Shown: positions 1 to 11,236, counted from the stretch's first letter. The stretch: 64,000 nt of DNA from Canariomyces notabilis (GCF_033297395.1 NW_027041826.1:596720-660719), one strand, 5' to 3'. Made by a program: numbers and translations. Notes: generated from the letters alone by a model not told the origin.

Positions 1-521
1 ACCAAGAACACGCCCACCCCTATCAATACCCAAAGCAGTCGCCTCCTTACAGCGCAAAGCCTCTCCCTCATCCCCTTCCCGCCGGCGCCAGACCTCCCGC
101 CCCCTCCCCCATTGACGTCCCCGGCTACCAGCGGCTGCTGATCAAACGGACTCGTAAAGTCAATGGCACTGTAGTCAGGCGCAGAACCGGGGAAAGTATA
201 AGAGGTGTTTAATCGAGGCGTGGTGCTGCTCGCCTCGCCGTAGCTTGGTAGTTTGTCCCACGATGGTTTGTGCAGCACAGGAGGGGGCGGTGGTGTGTAT
301 GAGTTGAATGAGAAGGGGGACGACGGGGGGAAGCCAAAGGGCTGAGCCTGAGCCTGAGCCTGACGAGAGACCTCGAGATTCGAGTGCTCAACGACTTCCA
401 GTCCCGGGTTGCTGTAGTGTTCCTGGAAAGTGCGGCGGGCGGGCGCGAGCTCAATGTCAGTTCCTTGGATAAGATCGTCGCGAGGGCTGCGGAGGGGCCG
501 TTGTTGAGGCCAGAGGGCCAT
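1..521 (-). CDS. Partial membrane protein, N-terminal part, cut by the left window edge
   Basis: An open frame runs from an ATG at 521 down to base 1 without a stop (about 173 residues), so the gene continues outside the window. The visible part starts MALWPQQRPLRSPRDD. It has a Gln-Ala run (a 6-bp GAGCCT repeat near 345-367), a Pro-rich stretch, a Gly-rich stretch, then basic residues (RRR) followed by a hydrophobic run LLWVLIGVGVFL at the edge. I read this as a cytosolic tail of about 155 residues before a transmembrane helix, as in a type II or polytopic membrane protein. The family is not recognisable from this part. A GTAAGG at about base 47 could be a splice donor, in which case the helix would be intronic. 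The frame is distinct from the longer antisense-looking ORF at 209-748, which has no protein-like character. Confidence 0.6.
   Translation of the reverse strand, partial: MALWPQQRPLRSPRDDLIQGTDIELAPARRTFQEHYSNPGLEVVEHSNLEVSRQAQAQAQPFGFPPSSPFSFNSYTPPPPPVLHKPSWDKLPSYGEASSTTPRLNTSYTFPGSAPDYSAIDFTSPFDQQPLVAGDVNGGGGGRSGAGGKGMRERLCAVRRRLLWVLIGVGVFL
345..367. repeat. Short GAGCCT microsatellite
   Basis: About four tandem copies of GAGCCT. It lies inside the partial gene at the left edge and encodes alternating Gln-Ala. Confidence 0.7.
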
Positions 522-2290
522 GGTGTTATAGCCCGAGACTGAGAGTTGCGAGGGCCAGCACCGGTGTCTGCTGTGGTCGTTGCTCTCGTCTTCTTCCTGC
601 CCGGGTTGTTGATTACATGACGGCCACAAGCCGAAGTGAATGAATGAAAGGGATGAGAAGTTGGGAGAGAGGAAGGTTGGAGGAGAATGAGGCGAGAATG
701 AGATGCGGCACAGTGACTGATAGGAATGCTACCCGTAATATTGCACATTACTACCTTCCATTACATACACACATACCTACCTGGTTAGGTATTCACAGTC
801 AGCTTTGCCCTCACCGGGTCCCATAGATTCGGCAACCGAAGGCCGGGACCGTCATCCAAGACCCTCGCTGTTACTCACAACCTCCATGGCGGTCTTCGGC
901 GAGTCTGGGGATCGCCCAAAAAGGACGTTCAATTGACGGAAAGGGTCAATTTTCCGTTAAGCGCCGGTGCGGCCGCTTTCTCGCGTCTGGCCCCCGTAAG
1001 TCACCCTCAAAGGCCATCGCTCGCTCGCTGACCAAGCCAACACGTTGCGCCAGCGCGCGTAATCTGCATCATTAGTGCTGATGCTTAGCGACAGGTGTGG
1101 CATTCTGCGACGTCGGGTGCGCCGCCTGGATGGGTGCTGTGGCTGCTGTCCTTGATGGGGCCGGGGAATGGAGAATAGGCAACATGAAGACGCCAACAGT
1201 TGCAGTGGTTGTTGCTCCTAACCAAGTCTTCAACCATGACACTCATCAACTTGAAATCCGGGAGGGCGACGATCGTGATGGTCGTCGCACTGTCCAAGTC
1301 TTCAGTTCCTTCCTTCTTCCGCTGAGCTTGCTGCCTAACGTTACAGTACAATACGCGGTGGGCAGCAAGACCCACTTTCCCCTGGCTTAGCTGCATGTGT
1401 ATTTTACGGTACAGTACGCTAGTTAAATTACGGCTGCAGTGTGACCCACAGTTCTCCAACTTCAGACGACCACTGTCCAAGCTGCAGCTTCCAGTTTAAC
1501 GACAACTTCTCGACTTCGAACAACTCACTCAACCTAAATGGTCTTATAACTCTAACGCATCCCTCTCTTAAAGAGAAACTACACAGAAGCAAAAAGTTCT
1601 CGGCCATGCGAGTTTGAATCGTGTAATAATGATTGCATTTTTTCCGTCGTTATGCACAACCCCAATTACCAATTCGGAAGGTTTCCAGAACTTGCAGACC
1701 CTTTTCGGGGCTGCAACTTCGGAATGTCACCCATCCAACTTCTTCCATCTTCCCCAAACCTGAATGTCGACCATCTGTTTGCTGACGCGCTGTGCCGCAG
1801 CTGCAAGGCACCGTAATACATACAGTATCCTTCGGTCAACAGCGATTCAACGGTCGACCGTCTCCTTGGACATCTCTGCGCCCGCATCCGGCAGGTGCGA
1901 AAAAGAGGCGAGATTTGTTCATCATACGCGGTCCAACCACGATGAGAAAAGGCGCTTTAACTGAACCTTCATTAACTCAAGTGCTGTAGTGATTACTTAT
2001 GCAATACTCTCTACCGGAAGCTATCGACAGGACAATCCAAAGGGGTATCAGGAAGCGCGAGCCCAAATGTACATACAACATTACACACTGCCAAAGTCCC
2101 CGCAAAGTTCCGCAGCATCACAACTCCACATCCACAGGCATTAGCACTCCACGCCGAGTCGCCGACATGCTGCCGTGTTACGCCAAAGTCGCGTGCCCCG
2201 CAATGAATGCGGCATCCTGATTGAAACTTTTCCCGCGGCACAGCTCGACGGCTGTTTCAGGGGACTAGCTCCTCTGCTAACCAAGTAATA
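522..2290. other. Intergenic region
   Basis: This lies upstream of the minus-strand gene at the left edge and downstream of the glycosyltransferase. I see no credible coding exon. Several TACAGTAC-type motifs occur (1342-1349 and 1409-1417). Confidence 0.5.
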
Positions 2291-5200
2291 TCAGGTGAGG
2301 GCCTGGGCCGCTTGGCCGTCAAGAGCCGCCATTGTCTCCTTGTTCTCGGTCTTGTTCTCAGCGATTGCCGGGGTCGCCGCTGAGAAGGGGTTTTCTTCTT
2401 CCGCCTCCGTGTCCGGGTCCGGATCCACCAGATTGTCGGCCGTTCTGTCCGGCACCGAACCAGGCTTGGGCATCTCTTTGGCAGCCGGTAAAGCGGCCAA
2501 CGCTCCAGGCTTGTCCATGTCCTTGGCTAGGACAGCTTCGAGACCCTCCCCTTTCTTCAACGCATTCAACACTTTCTCCGCGACCTCTACGCTTTCAAAT
2601 GCAGCATTCCATTCCCGACTTCTCCTCAACCTCCTCCTGCCACCCCCAAGCATTGCCCTCATCCCTTTCTGTTTTTTCTCCGCTCGTCTCATCTCCTCCC
2701 ACAATTGTCCCATCAGTCTCCATCCAGAGATGACTTTGTGCTCTCTTTCACTCCTCTCAGCCGTGTCCAAATCCTCAATTTCCCTCTTCCCTTGCACAAT
2801 TCTCGCTCTCCTGATGTACTTCACTGGCCGCCGTCCCCGCCTGACTTGCTGGACAATACCTTTCATGGTGTAACCCATCGGCCCAATAAGCGCAGCAAGG
2901 TCCTTCAGGACAAAACCTGTTAACCCCATGCCCACACCCGACACGAACCCCCTCAACCCGCCGTCACGGGCACCGTGGAGCGGGTGACCTACGACGCCGG
3001 TGCATCCGTCGTAGATCCCGTACACAAACTCGTGGCGAGCTGCCCTCAGCCCCGACTTGATGCCAGTTACTCGCGTCGGACGACGTACCGTGTCGTCTCC
3101 GTATAAACGGGGCGCATTATGGAATCCTTGGGCGAGAGCTAAGGTGAAGTCAACGGGCGTGCGAGCCAGTGCTGAGGCCGATTTATATGCGCCACGACCG
3201 ACCTGGCGGACGACGTCTTTTGCGGGGCTGCTGGCGAAGGTAGCCGCGGTTCCGCGGCGGTGGAGAGCATTGGTGGTCAATGTCTCGACGTGGGGGAGAT
3301 CATTCTGGTTGTTGGGCTTGTCGGGCTGGGCGGAACCGCCAGACCCTGTATCGTCCGGCTTTTGGCCATCAGTGGCCCCTGATCCAGTACTCTTCCCTCC
3401 GTCCTTCTTTCTCCTTTCTCTCCTCCTCTTCATTCCTTTGGCAACCCGATACGGTACCCCACCGATACCTTTAGCCACGCCCCCTACTGAAGTCATCAAG
3501 GACCCAGCCACCCCCGTTACCGGTTCCCCGGGTCCTTCAAAGTCATTCCACTCGTTATGCCTCAACAGTCGCAGCTTTTTCCACGACACCAAACCCCTCT
3601 GCACCAGTAACTCGGCCGCAAGCACGCTCAGTCTCAAACCGGTCGCTTTCATCTGCCACACAGCAACTTGGTCGGGGAAAATGGAGCATCTCATTGACCT
3701 TTTCCCCTTCATGAACAGGTTTTTGTGGAACGCCTTACAGGCATTTTCTGCCCCGTCACCCTCCTTCTCAATGGACCGTGCGATCCTCTCCGCAGCCTCC
3801 TTGGCCTCCTTGGTGATGCAGAACTTGATCCCCTCAGCCAGTTTCTCTGCATCCAGCTGCTTGTACGGCACTGGTTCTGGTCCGGCGCCCGCGTTTGCAA
3901 CCATGGTTCCCCAGAAATGCTGGTCCCCAAAGAAGGGCACAATCATGGTGGGCTTGCCGCACTTGAGCGCGATGGCAGTAGTCCCCGCCCCGCCGTGAAT
4001 AACGCACGCTCTGATCCTCGGAAAGAGCCAGTCGTGTGGGGTGTTGTCCAGCAAGAGCACGTTGTCGGGCACATCGAGGCTGTCGCCCCCCAACCCACCC
4101 CATCCCTTGGACACGAGCGCGCGCACTCCTGCCAGCTTGACGGCCTCGATGATCATTTCGGTGAACCGGTCCGGATCATCAACAACGATGGAGCCAAAGC
4201 CGATATATATAGGCGGTTCCTCACCGTTTTCCAAGAAGTCCCTAAGCGGATCCGGCGGAGTAAATGACGATGCCAAGTCGAGAAATACAAATCCTGCCAC
4301 GTCCACTTCGTCTCCCCAGTCCTCCGGCTTAGGCACCAGCCCCGGACTCCACAGGTACGTGAACGGGACATGAAGGCGATACGTCGCTCCCGGCGCCCAC
4401 AGCGTTGAGACGGGATCCAGCCCCAGGGTCTTGACGCGAAAATCATTCACAAGATCGCCCAGCCCCTGCCAGACCATCATCTCAACGAGCGGGTACGAGA
4501 TAAAATTCGTGTACCCCGGGTCCACATTCGACTTTTTGATGCTCGCCAGGGGATGCGGAAACGCTTGCGTTGGCGTGTAAGGGAAGGTAAACATCAAGTG
4601 CAACGGGATGCCCAGCGCCTCGGCGCAGTGGAGGTGGGCAAAGCTAGGCGGATTCGCAATGATGGCATCAGCCACAAAGGGGTCGCGGCGACCCATCATC
4701 TTGATGTTCCTCACGTCGCGCTCGTCGTCGGTGGCGTTGATGCACGCGCGCCAAAAGCCCTCAAACATCTCGGCCATGGCCGCCCGCCGCCGCGACACGT
4801 CGCCCGCTTTGACCGACTCGAGCGTCGGGATCATGCCCGGGTTCTTGACCATGAAGGACATGAGCTCCGACGGGTCCCCGCCCACCGAAAAGAACTCGAG
4901 CCCCGGGCAGTCCGAGTCCTCCTCGACAAACTTGCGAAACGCCGGGTGCGTCGCGATGCGCACTCTGTGCCCATAATTCTCATGCAGCAGCTTGCCAATC
5001 TTTAGAAACGGCTGCGCGTCGCCGCGTGAGCCGATCACCATTATTACGATGTTCAGCCGCGGGCAGGGCCCTGCTGCTTCTTTTTCTTCTTCTTCTGGGA
5101 TGGGTTCCGGTTGTTGCGGGGTGATTGTTGTCGACGAGGAGGGCGCGGCGGCGTCGGCAGCGCCATCGGTGTCCCGGGGTGGTTCTGTGGGCGGTACAAT

Positions 5201-5824
5201 TTTGCGTGCGGCGGTGCCCAGCGCTTTGGCCAGGTACCCTGTGTTGCTCGTGTCGCGCAGCGAGATGCTCAGGCGGCCGTCGCGCTTGGAGATGTGGCCT
5301 TTGGTGAGGAAGTCGGGCGTTGCCAGGCGGAGGCGGCGGTACGGGTCACTGGACCGCTTCTTCTTATTCTTCTTAGTCTTCTTGCCTTTGTGCTTCTCGC
5401 CCTCGTCCTCTGACGAGGAGGACGAATTGCTGTCGCTCGATGACCCATTGTCATGTGCATCCCTGACCTCAGCAGGTGGCGGTGGCACCCCTGAGGAAAC
5501 GTTCGTCACCGGCGCCGGTGCGCCGGCTCCGCTGTCCTGACGGGCTTCCTCGGTAGTCGCCCATTGCTTGCCGATTGGCTGTGTTGGTGTTGGCTGCTGC
5601 CCGGCCGCCGAAGGCTCTTCCTTGGCTGTAGATTGTGAGGGTTGTGTCGAGGCACTGGCACTGGTGGGCGACTGTGTCACGGGTGGCACATAGGAAGGGT
5701 AGATGGTGTGGCCGGCGGCGTCGCGGACGAGGCTGACCTCGCGCGGCCCGCCCTGCTCGGCGGGCAGGACCAGGCTCTCTACCCGCACAGGATCGTAGTC
5801 TGGGCTGGCGGCGTGGCCTGCCAT
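2291..5824 (-). CDS. UDP-glycosyltransferase of the sterol 3-beta-glucosyltransferase type (GT1/GT28), 1177 aa
   Basis: Single-exon gene. Residues 1-250 are low complexity, with a Ser/Asp/Glu run and a Lys-rich basic run. From about 254 the glycosyltransferase N-domain begins (LNIVIMVIGSRGDAQPF), typical of the family that moves sugar from a UDP donor to sterols or other lipids. The donor-binding C-domain has GFGSIV near 540 and the HGGAGTTA signature near 611, followed by a PFFGDQHFW block. The last 400 residues are unusual: Gly-rich amphipathic blocks (GVAGSLMTSVGGVAKGIGG near 771 and FVSGVGMGLTGFVLKDLAALIG near 965) look like the C-terminal lipid-binding segments of VPS13/ATG2 proteins. 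I see no GRAM or PH domain, so it is not a plain Atg26. Substrate is unknown. The catalytic family is firm; membrane association is inferred. Confidence 0.9.
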   Translation of the reverse strand: MAGHAASPDYDPVRVESLVLPAEQGGPREVSLVRDAAGHTIYPSYVPPVTQSPTSASASTQPSQSTAKEEPSAAGQQPTPTQPIGKQWATTEEARQDSGAGAPAPVTNVSSGVPPPPAEVRDAHDNGSSSDSNSSSSSEDEGEKHKGKKTKKNKKKRSSDPYRRLRLATPDFLTKGHISKRDGRLSISLRDTSNTGYLAKALGTAARKIVPPTEPPRDTDGAADAAAPSSSTTITPQQPEPIPEEEEKEAAGPCPRLNIVIMVIGSRGDAQPFLKIGKLLHENYGHRVRIATHPAFRKFVEEDSDCPGLEFFSVGGDPSELMSFMVKNPGMIPTLESVKAGDVSRRRAAMAEMFEGFWRACINATDDERDVRNIKMMGRRDPFVADAIIANPPSFAHLHCAEALGIPLHLMFTFPYTPTQAFPHPLASIKKSNVDPGYTNFISYPLVEMMVWQGLGDLVNDFRVKTLGLDPVSTLWAPGATYRLHVPFTYLWSPGLVPKPEDWGDEVDVAGFVFLDLASSFTPPDPLRDFLENGEEPPIYIGFGSIVVDDPDRFTEMIIEAVKLAGVRALVSKGWGGLGGDSLDVPDNVLLLDNTPHDWLFPRIRACVIHGGAGTTAIALKCGKPTMIVPFFGDQHFWGTMVANAGAGPEPVPYKQLDAEKLAEGIKFCITKEAKEAAERIARSIEKEGDGAENACKAFHKNLFMKGKRSMRCSIFPDQVAVWQMKATGLRLSVLAAELLVQRGLVSWKKLRLLRHNEWNDFEGPGEPVTGVAGSLMTSVGGVAKGIGGVPYRVAKGMKRRRERRKKDGGKSTGSGATDGQKPDDTGSGGSAQPDKPNNQNDLPHVETLTTNALHRRGTAATFASSPAKDVVRQVGRGAYKSASALARTPVDFTLALAQGFHNAPRLYGDDTVRRPTRVTGIKSGLRAARHEFVYGIYDGCTGVVGHPLHGARDGGLRGFVSGVGMGLTGFVLKDLAALIGPMGYTMKGIVQQVRRGRRPVKYIRRARIVQGKREIEDLDTAERSEREHKVISGWRLMGQLWEEMRRAEKKQKGMRAMLGGGRRRLRRSREWNAAFESVEVAEKVLNALKKGEGLEAVLAKDMDKPGALAALPAAKEMPKPGSVPDRTADNLVDPDPDTEAEEENPFSAATPAIAENKTENKETMAALDGQAAQALT

Positions 5825-6933
5825 TTCTATGGGTGGTGGTGCCCGTTGTCGGGATGAATCGTTGGCTTTGTAAGTGTGATGCCGCTGAATAAGATGTTGT
5901 ATACAACAACTTTACACTACAGGTAGGTGGTGAGTGTAGTGGAGTGGATAGCTCTGTGGATCAACAACAACAACAAGGACCCATTCCAGGACTGCTACTT
6001 CCTGATATATTTGGCAGGGTAAAATGGAGGTGCTGAAGGATGTAGAATGAGTGTCGGTCTTCCCAGTTTTCTTCTATGTAATTTGTCTTAGGTTATCACT
6101 TTTGTCTCTGAACGCCCGTTCTCGGCAGTCGTGTCCCTGACGTCGTCGACCAAATGCCGCTACTGGTTGGTTGGTTACACTAGTGTGTAGCATGTGGCTT
6201 TGCGGCAGTTGGGAGGAAAGCAAGCTTGTTTGAACTGAGCGAGGTACGGTTTTGTACTGTAAGGTATGTATGGTGTACCCCAGTGTTGGCGGAGCTACAA
6301 TTACCATTTGCTTCCCTAAATCTGTACAGTAAGAAATGGAAATCAACAACAATTGGGGACCTCCGGTGCACTTCATTCCTCACCATACTTCCTGGAGTTA
6401 AGCTGCGGTTGGACAGGTTGGATCGAGCAATGACATCATCGCTGGTGACGGTGACCAGGGGCTGTTGGGACCCGCCCCAATTTAGGGGGGCTTGGCGTCT
6501 GCGGGGCATTGCTTGGCATTGGCCTGGGCCCTGCCGTTAGTTAAGCTATGACAACAGGGGCAATCCAAAAAGCTCAACACCAACAAAATCGCAGGGCAAT
6601 TTTCTCCATGCGTCGCGACAAGTCTGCATATGCTGATCGTCAAGTCCGTACTCAGTAGCGTACCGCTCCAAGCCCAGTATGCTAGCATCTCAGCAGATGT
6701 AATGTCCATTTTTGTTGCTTACAGTACCCACGCACAGCACAACGTGCAGACATTCCCATCCAAACCGTACCCGCAACCCCCCTCCCTCGAATACATAGCA
6801 TAACCTAACCATAAGACCAGACCATCACCAGCCCGCACATTCCCAGTATCAACCGTAAACAGAAATAGGCGCCCTCCTTCCATCTGGGGTGCTGAGCAAC
6901 CCTCACAGAGACATACACCACCAAGCCACCTAA
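5825..6933. other. Intergenic region
   Basis: Promoter side of the glycosyltransferase and 3' flank of the YBP-family gene. No coding exon recognised. It contains GTACTGT (6254-6260) and related short motifs. Confidence 0.5.
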
Positions 6934-9023
6934 CTACTCCTTGACTTTAAACCCGGGACACTCGTCCAAACAAGCCAACCGTTCCCTCAGCACGGCCAGC
7001 TCCCCACCCAACGGTCCCAGCTCGGTCTTTTTCCCCTCTACTCCTCGTCCACCTCCTCTCCCTTCCCTCTCCACCTTCTCAACGGCCTCCCGGAGCGGGT
7101 CAAACCACCTCTCCCTCACGGTAGCCTCCAAATTCGCCGGTATCACCGCGGCCCATGCATTACTATGCCCATCGCTCCCATGCCCGCCCCACAAAAACAA
7201 ACCGAAATTGACGGCCTGCAACAAAAACGCTGCGTTGACAGACAGATACTCCACCTGGTCCGCCAGCGCGGTCTCGGCGTCGGCGAGGAACCCTAGCGGG
7301 GGGAATATGACATACTGCAGCATCTCCAGCGGCTGCGGGGTGGTGAATAGAGTAGGATTATGATGATTACTATGCCCCTGCCCCTGCCCCTCTGTGTTGT
7401 TGAGCGCGAGGCCAGATTGTTTAGCGCCAGCAGAAGTACCAGTAGTCCAAGTAGAAGAAGAAGCCAGCAGGAACTCCTCCCTTAGCCAGACAACAGCGAG
7501 AGCCTTGAGCGAGGCAAACATGCAGTTCTCGAGCAGGTCGTACAGGATGCGCAGGCGGTCGTCGTCGGACGGGTCGGCGTGGAGGACGAGGCCGGCGAGG
7601 GCGCTCGCCGCGTTGCGCACCTGGATGCGCGGGTGGTACAGCGCCATGAGGGTCGTCAGGTGGATGTAGCGCATAAAGTCCGAGGTCGGGTCCTCCGGGG
7701 AGGTGGTCGGGTTGGTCAACGGGGAGGTTGGGTTTGGGGAGACGTGGTTGTTGGACTGCAGCCAGAGGCCGATGGCGACGAGGGAGTCAATGGTGCCGAG
7801 CGATTTTTGGATCTGCGCATGCGCGTCGTCCTGCAGGAACTTATCCAGCGCGTTGAAATGCTCAGGGAAGATGTGCATTTCGGGAACTGGCTGGTCGGCG
7901 TCGAAGATGGTCGATGAGAAGATCCAGTAGGCGATGAGGCAGACGCAGCCGCCGGTAGAGAGGGCGATTTTATCTGCTGTGGTCAGATCGTCCGGCTCGG
8001 CCAGGGGATCGCTTTGCATTGGCCCTTCGCATATTTGTTGAATGAAGGTTTTGGTGCATGAGTCGAGGCCTAGGTCGTGGATGAGGGCCTAGGGGTGAAG
8101 GTTAGTCCTCGATCCAGGGCACAGGGAACGGAAGGCGGGCTTACCACCAGCTTTCCCACGATTGCATCCCTCGCAAGAAGCTCCTGGTCCTCCCGGAATG
8201 CCGCCATGAGCGTTTTCCTCCCCGGAAAGATCTTCTCAGGGTTGTAGAACTCGAGCAGCCTCGCTGACCATGCCATGTCATTCCCGTTGGCGTAGGCCTC
8301 CAAGACGCACGTCGCAAAGCTAAGCAACAGCTTATCCTGCAGCTGGGTTTCGGTCGGATCGTCCCTTTCGTCCTTGTCTGCCTCCGGGTCCGGCGCGTTC
8401 TTGGACGTGTCCCCGTCCTGGTCAGGGTTGGCCACGTTCACGCTCGACTTGCGTGTCGGCAAGGGGGGCCGCCGCTGCCCGGACAGGCTGTGGACTAGGT
8501 TAATGACCGAGGCTGTCATCTCCTGGTTCGGCCGGTACGTGTTGTAAACAGTCTGTAAGGTTTGGGCCAGGAAGCGGCTCGGGTACTTGGTCTTGATGCG
8601 CTTGTGGAGGATGGCGAGCATGCCGAGGAGGGTGATGAACTTATGCGTTGACGTGACTGCCGGTGCTGGTTCCTGCTCCTCTTGCCCCGTCTCTCCGTCG
8701 TCTCCATCCTCATTGTCACTGTTAATGAGCTCAAGAGTCTCGAGCACCTTGAGGATCAACTCCCTCGGGTTGCCAAGCCGAGCGATGGTCTCCAAACAGG
8801 CCTCAGAACCGGGCAGGCCGACGAGGTTGTATACCAAGTCCCAGCCTATTTCTTGGGTGAGTTCGGCATCTTGGAGGATTTCGTTGAGTGTCGGCAGGAT
8901 TTCTGGACAAAGATTCGCTTCGATGATTGTTAGATAGGTGAATTGATCCGTCGCTGGCGGGCGGGCTTCGCGGAGTGCCTCGATCGCCTTGGCCGGGTCG
9001 ACCTTGGGCGGATCGGCGGCCAT
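6934..9023 (-). CDS. YAP1-binding protein family (Ybp1/Ybp2, DUF1760), 677 aa, one intron
   Basis: Two exons: 9023-8145 and 8088-6934. The 56-nt intron (8144-8089) has donor GTAAG and acceptor CCTAG, and the join reads GKLV-ALIHDLGLDSCTK in phase. The first ATG is at 9023; the frame opens slightly upstream only through a GTG. The protein is a helical, HEAT-like repeat protein with an acidic insert near residue 110 and no enzyme motif. In yeast, Ybp1 binds the Yap1 redox factor and helps its oxidation by Gpx3, while Ybp2/Mhr1-type members act at kinetochores. Which role applies here cannot be read from the sequence. Family assignment rests on overall pattern (ITLLGMLAILHKRIKTKYPSRF-type and LYDLLENCMF-type blocks), so it is good but not certain. 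Confidence 0.8.
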
Positions 9024-9632
9024 TGCGAGCACTGACTAGGTTCTGTCTCCTAATGCAGGATCTGCGCGGGTCAAGGGAAAAGAGATGAATTGAAGTAGAG
9101 ATCAGTAGGGTACCTAGGAGGGTGAAAAGCAGCCTGCAGTTTCCAGTGTTTGGGAGCAGTTGACATCAACCCGCAGGAGGTGCTGTAATTACCCCGCACT
9201 CCACTTTGTTGAGCCTAGGAGCTTCCTCCGCTACAGGCAATAAATCAACACACCTTTTGCCCTGTGACTGTGAAGGGCTGGCTTGCTAGAGCTCAAACAG
9301 GACGGATTGATGAGGACCACCAACAATGACCTGCGCTTCTACTGAAATTTACTTCAGGCTCCCAACTGAAGCAGTGTTGAAGAGAACAATGCCATACACA
9401 CGGGCAACATAGTTCGACCAGAACTATCACTCTCAAACTCCGACAGGAGTCCCTACCGCCCGGACTTATATACATTGATACTCATGATCCATGGTGTACC
9501 CTGTTCATCAAAACGTACTTGGAACCCAAACGCCCAAACGCCAATCCCACTCATACAAGCGCGCTAAGTACGTATACACCTCCCAAACAACGCTCTTCGA
9601 TGCCACTAGTAATCCATCGCTCATAACCAAGC
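9024..9632. other. Intergenic region
   Basis: Upstream of the YBP-family gene and downstream of the SET gene. Nothing further recognised. Confidence 0.5.
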
Positions 9633-10973
9633 TCATGCTGTAGCTTCCTCCTTATCCCGGACTGAGATATTCCAGCTCCAGTGCGACTGCGGGTCCTCGG
9701 CCAGCTTCTTCATTTGGCGTACCTCCTTGGAGTTCTCCCCCAAAATCGGGATGGACACTTCAATCGCCCGCCTCGCATACTTGACCGCCGTCCAGGGGTC
9801 GCCGGCGGCGTTGAACTCGAGCGCCGCAAAGACAAGGGCACCAGGCATCTTGCCCCACAACCGCTCCTGTTCGTACAGGCTGATGATCAGCTCGGCCATC
9901 TCGGGGCTGCCGCGCCCGGCTTCGTCTCTGGAATCCCACAGCTTCTTGATCTGGGCGATGCGCGCGTCCGACTCGTCGGCGCGCGCCCTGTCCATGGTGC
10001 AGTGCGAGCAGGTGCACTTGAACCCCCAGTTGTCCTCCAACTTGCCCATGCGCGCGGCACGCGGCTTCTCCGGGTCGATGTACGTCAGCGTGAGCTCCTC
10101 GCCGGGGAAGATGTCGCGCAGCGCCGTGATGTACTGCGCCAGAGTGCCGCGGTCGAAGCGGTACTCGGCGTTGGGCCGGCAATCGTGGTTCATGCGCGCA
10201 ATCTCCGGGAAGACGACAAACAGAATCTCGGAGCCCTCCTCGTCGTCGTCGGGGTAAATGTCAAAGGCGTTCGTCCGAATCACCTTGTCAACGTGCTCAG
10301 CGTGCGTCGCGAAGGTCCCGTCGTGCGAGGACAGGTTAAGAAGCGCAGCGCGGTGTGCGCTGGGCAGGTAGTCCACCGCGCGCGCTTCCAGCTCGAGGTA
10401 TTCATCTGTGCCTAGTGAATACGCGCCGTAGTCGATCATGAGCGAGGCCGTGTTGGCTAGGATGAGGTCGCCGCGCCGGATATGTTCGGTAGCTACAATG
10501 CCCATGCCTTTGCCGGGGATCTCTTTCACCTCGTACTTGGCCCTGACTGTCCGAACGAGGTCTTGGTTGACGCCGTCATTGATTTCAGGCTCGACAAAGG
10601 CTGGGGTTGTTGCGAGGAAGTTGGCTCGCCGAGATTCCATGACTAGTGAGATCCCTCTACCCCCGGCAAAGTTAACATCTGCAAAGACGCAATATTCCTG
10701 CTCTGACAGTCCCATTCGGAAACATGGCGATGTGTGGGTCCAAGTGTGCTCTCTGGCACCGGTCCAATCAGTCTCACTTTGAGATTGGGAGCTCCCAGAG
10801 ATAGAGTCTTTGTCCGTGACATTCGACTGATATCCCTGGCTAACGTGGCATACTGGAGAGCTGCTGGACAATATGAGAGATGGGCCCGGCCCGCATAGTG
10901 CCTGATGGCCAAGGTTGCTGTGACCCTGGGCCAAACCGGCGAGGAGTAAAAGAAACCGTAATGAAGTGGCCAT
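9633..10973 (-). CDS. SET-domain protein with N-terminal secretory signal, 446 aa
   Basis: Intronless gene starting at an ATG at 10973. Residues 1-17 form a clean signal peptide (MATSLRFLLLLAGLAQG). A Cys-containing leader follows (WTHTSPCFRMG, then EQEYCVFADVNFAGGRGIS). The SET domain begins near 150 (IPGKGMGIVATEHIRRGD). It carries the core N-H-D-C at 262-265 within ARMNHDCRPNAEYRF and a YIDP motif. A post-SET C-T-C-S-H-C cluster would bind zinc. SET domains transfer methyl groups from S-adenosylmethionine to lysine. This subgroup resembles fungal SET5-like proteins in which the leader and signal peptide are common, so the protein may enter the secretory pathway and not act on chromatin. 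Substrate is unknown. Confidence 0.85.
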   Translation of the reverse strand: MATSLRFLLLLAGLAQGHSNLGHQALCGPGPSLILSSSSPVCHVSQGYQSNVTDKDSISGSSQSQSETDWTGAREHTWTHTSPCFRMGLSEQEYCVFADVNFAGGRGISLVMESRRANFLATTPAFVEPEINDGVNQDLVRTVRAKYEVKEIPGKGMGIVATEHIRRGDLILANTASLMIDYGAYSLGTDEYLELEARAVDYLPSAHRAALLNLSSHDGTFATHAEHVDKVIRTNAFDIYPDDDEEGSEILFVVFPEIARMNHDCRPNAEYRFDRGTLAQYITALRDIFPGEELTLTYIDPEKPRAARMGKLEDNWGFKCTCSHCTMDRARADESDARIAQIKKLWDSRDEAGRGSPEMAELIISLYEQERLWGKMPGALVFAALEFNAAGDPWTAVKYARRAIEVSIPILGENSKEVRQMKKLAEDPQSHWSWNISVRDKEEATA

Positions 10974-11236
10974 GGCGATTAGGTGTTAACAGCTAGAACA
11001 GAACAACAAGGAACACGGCGAAGAACGATGAACAGAGACAATCATCAGGAAACCAGTAACCGGGAGGAGTAGAACAATAACATTATGTCTTGGTCAGGAC
11101 GCCCAAAACACGAATGACTAGATTCGCAGAGGAAGAAGGTCTGGGTGGCGTGGGAGATCCTCCTAAACTTAGCGCCAAAATCTGATACAAGAGACAAGCA
11201 GCCAAGACTGAGCAGACGACCGAGCGAAAGGAATCT

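Noticed and set aside
3057..3998. 313-codon plus-strand ORF
   Set aside because: Antisense shadow of the glycosyltransferase; no protein-family character.
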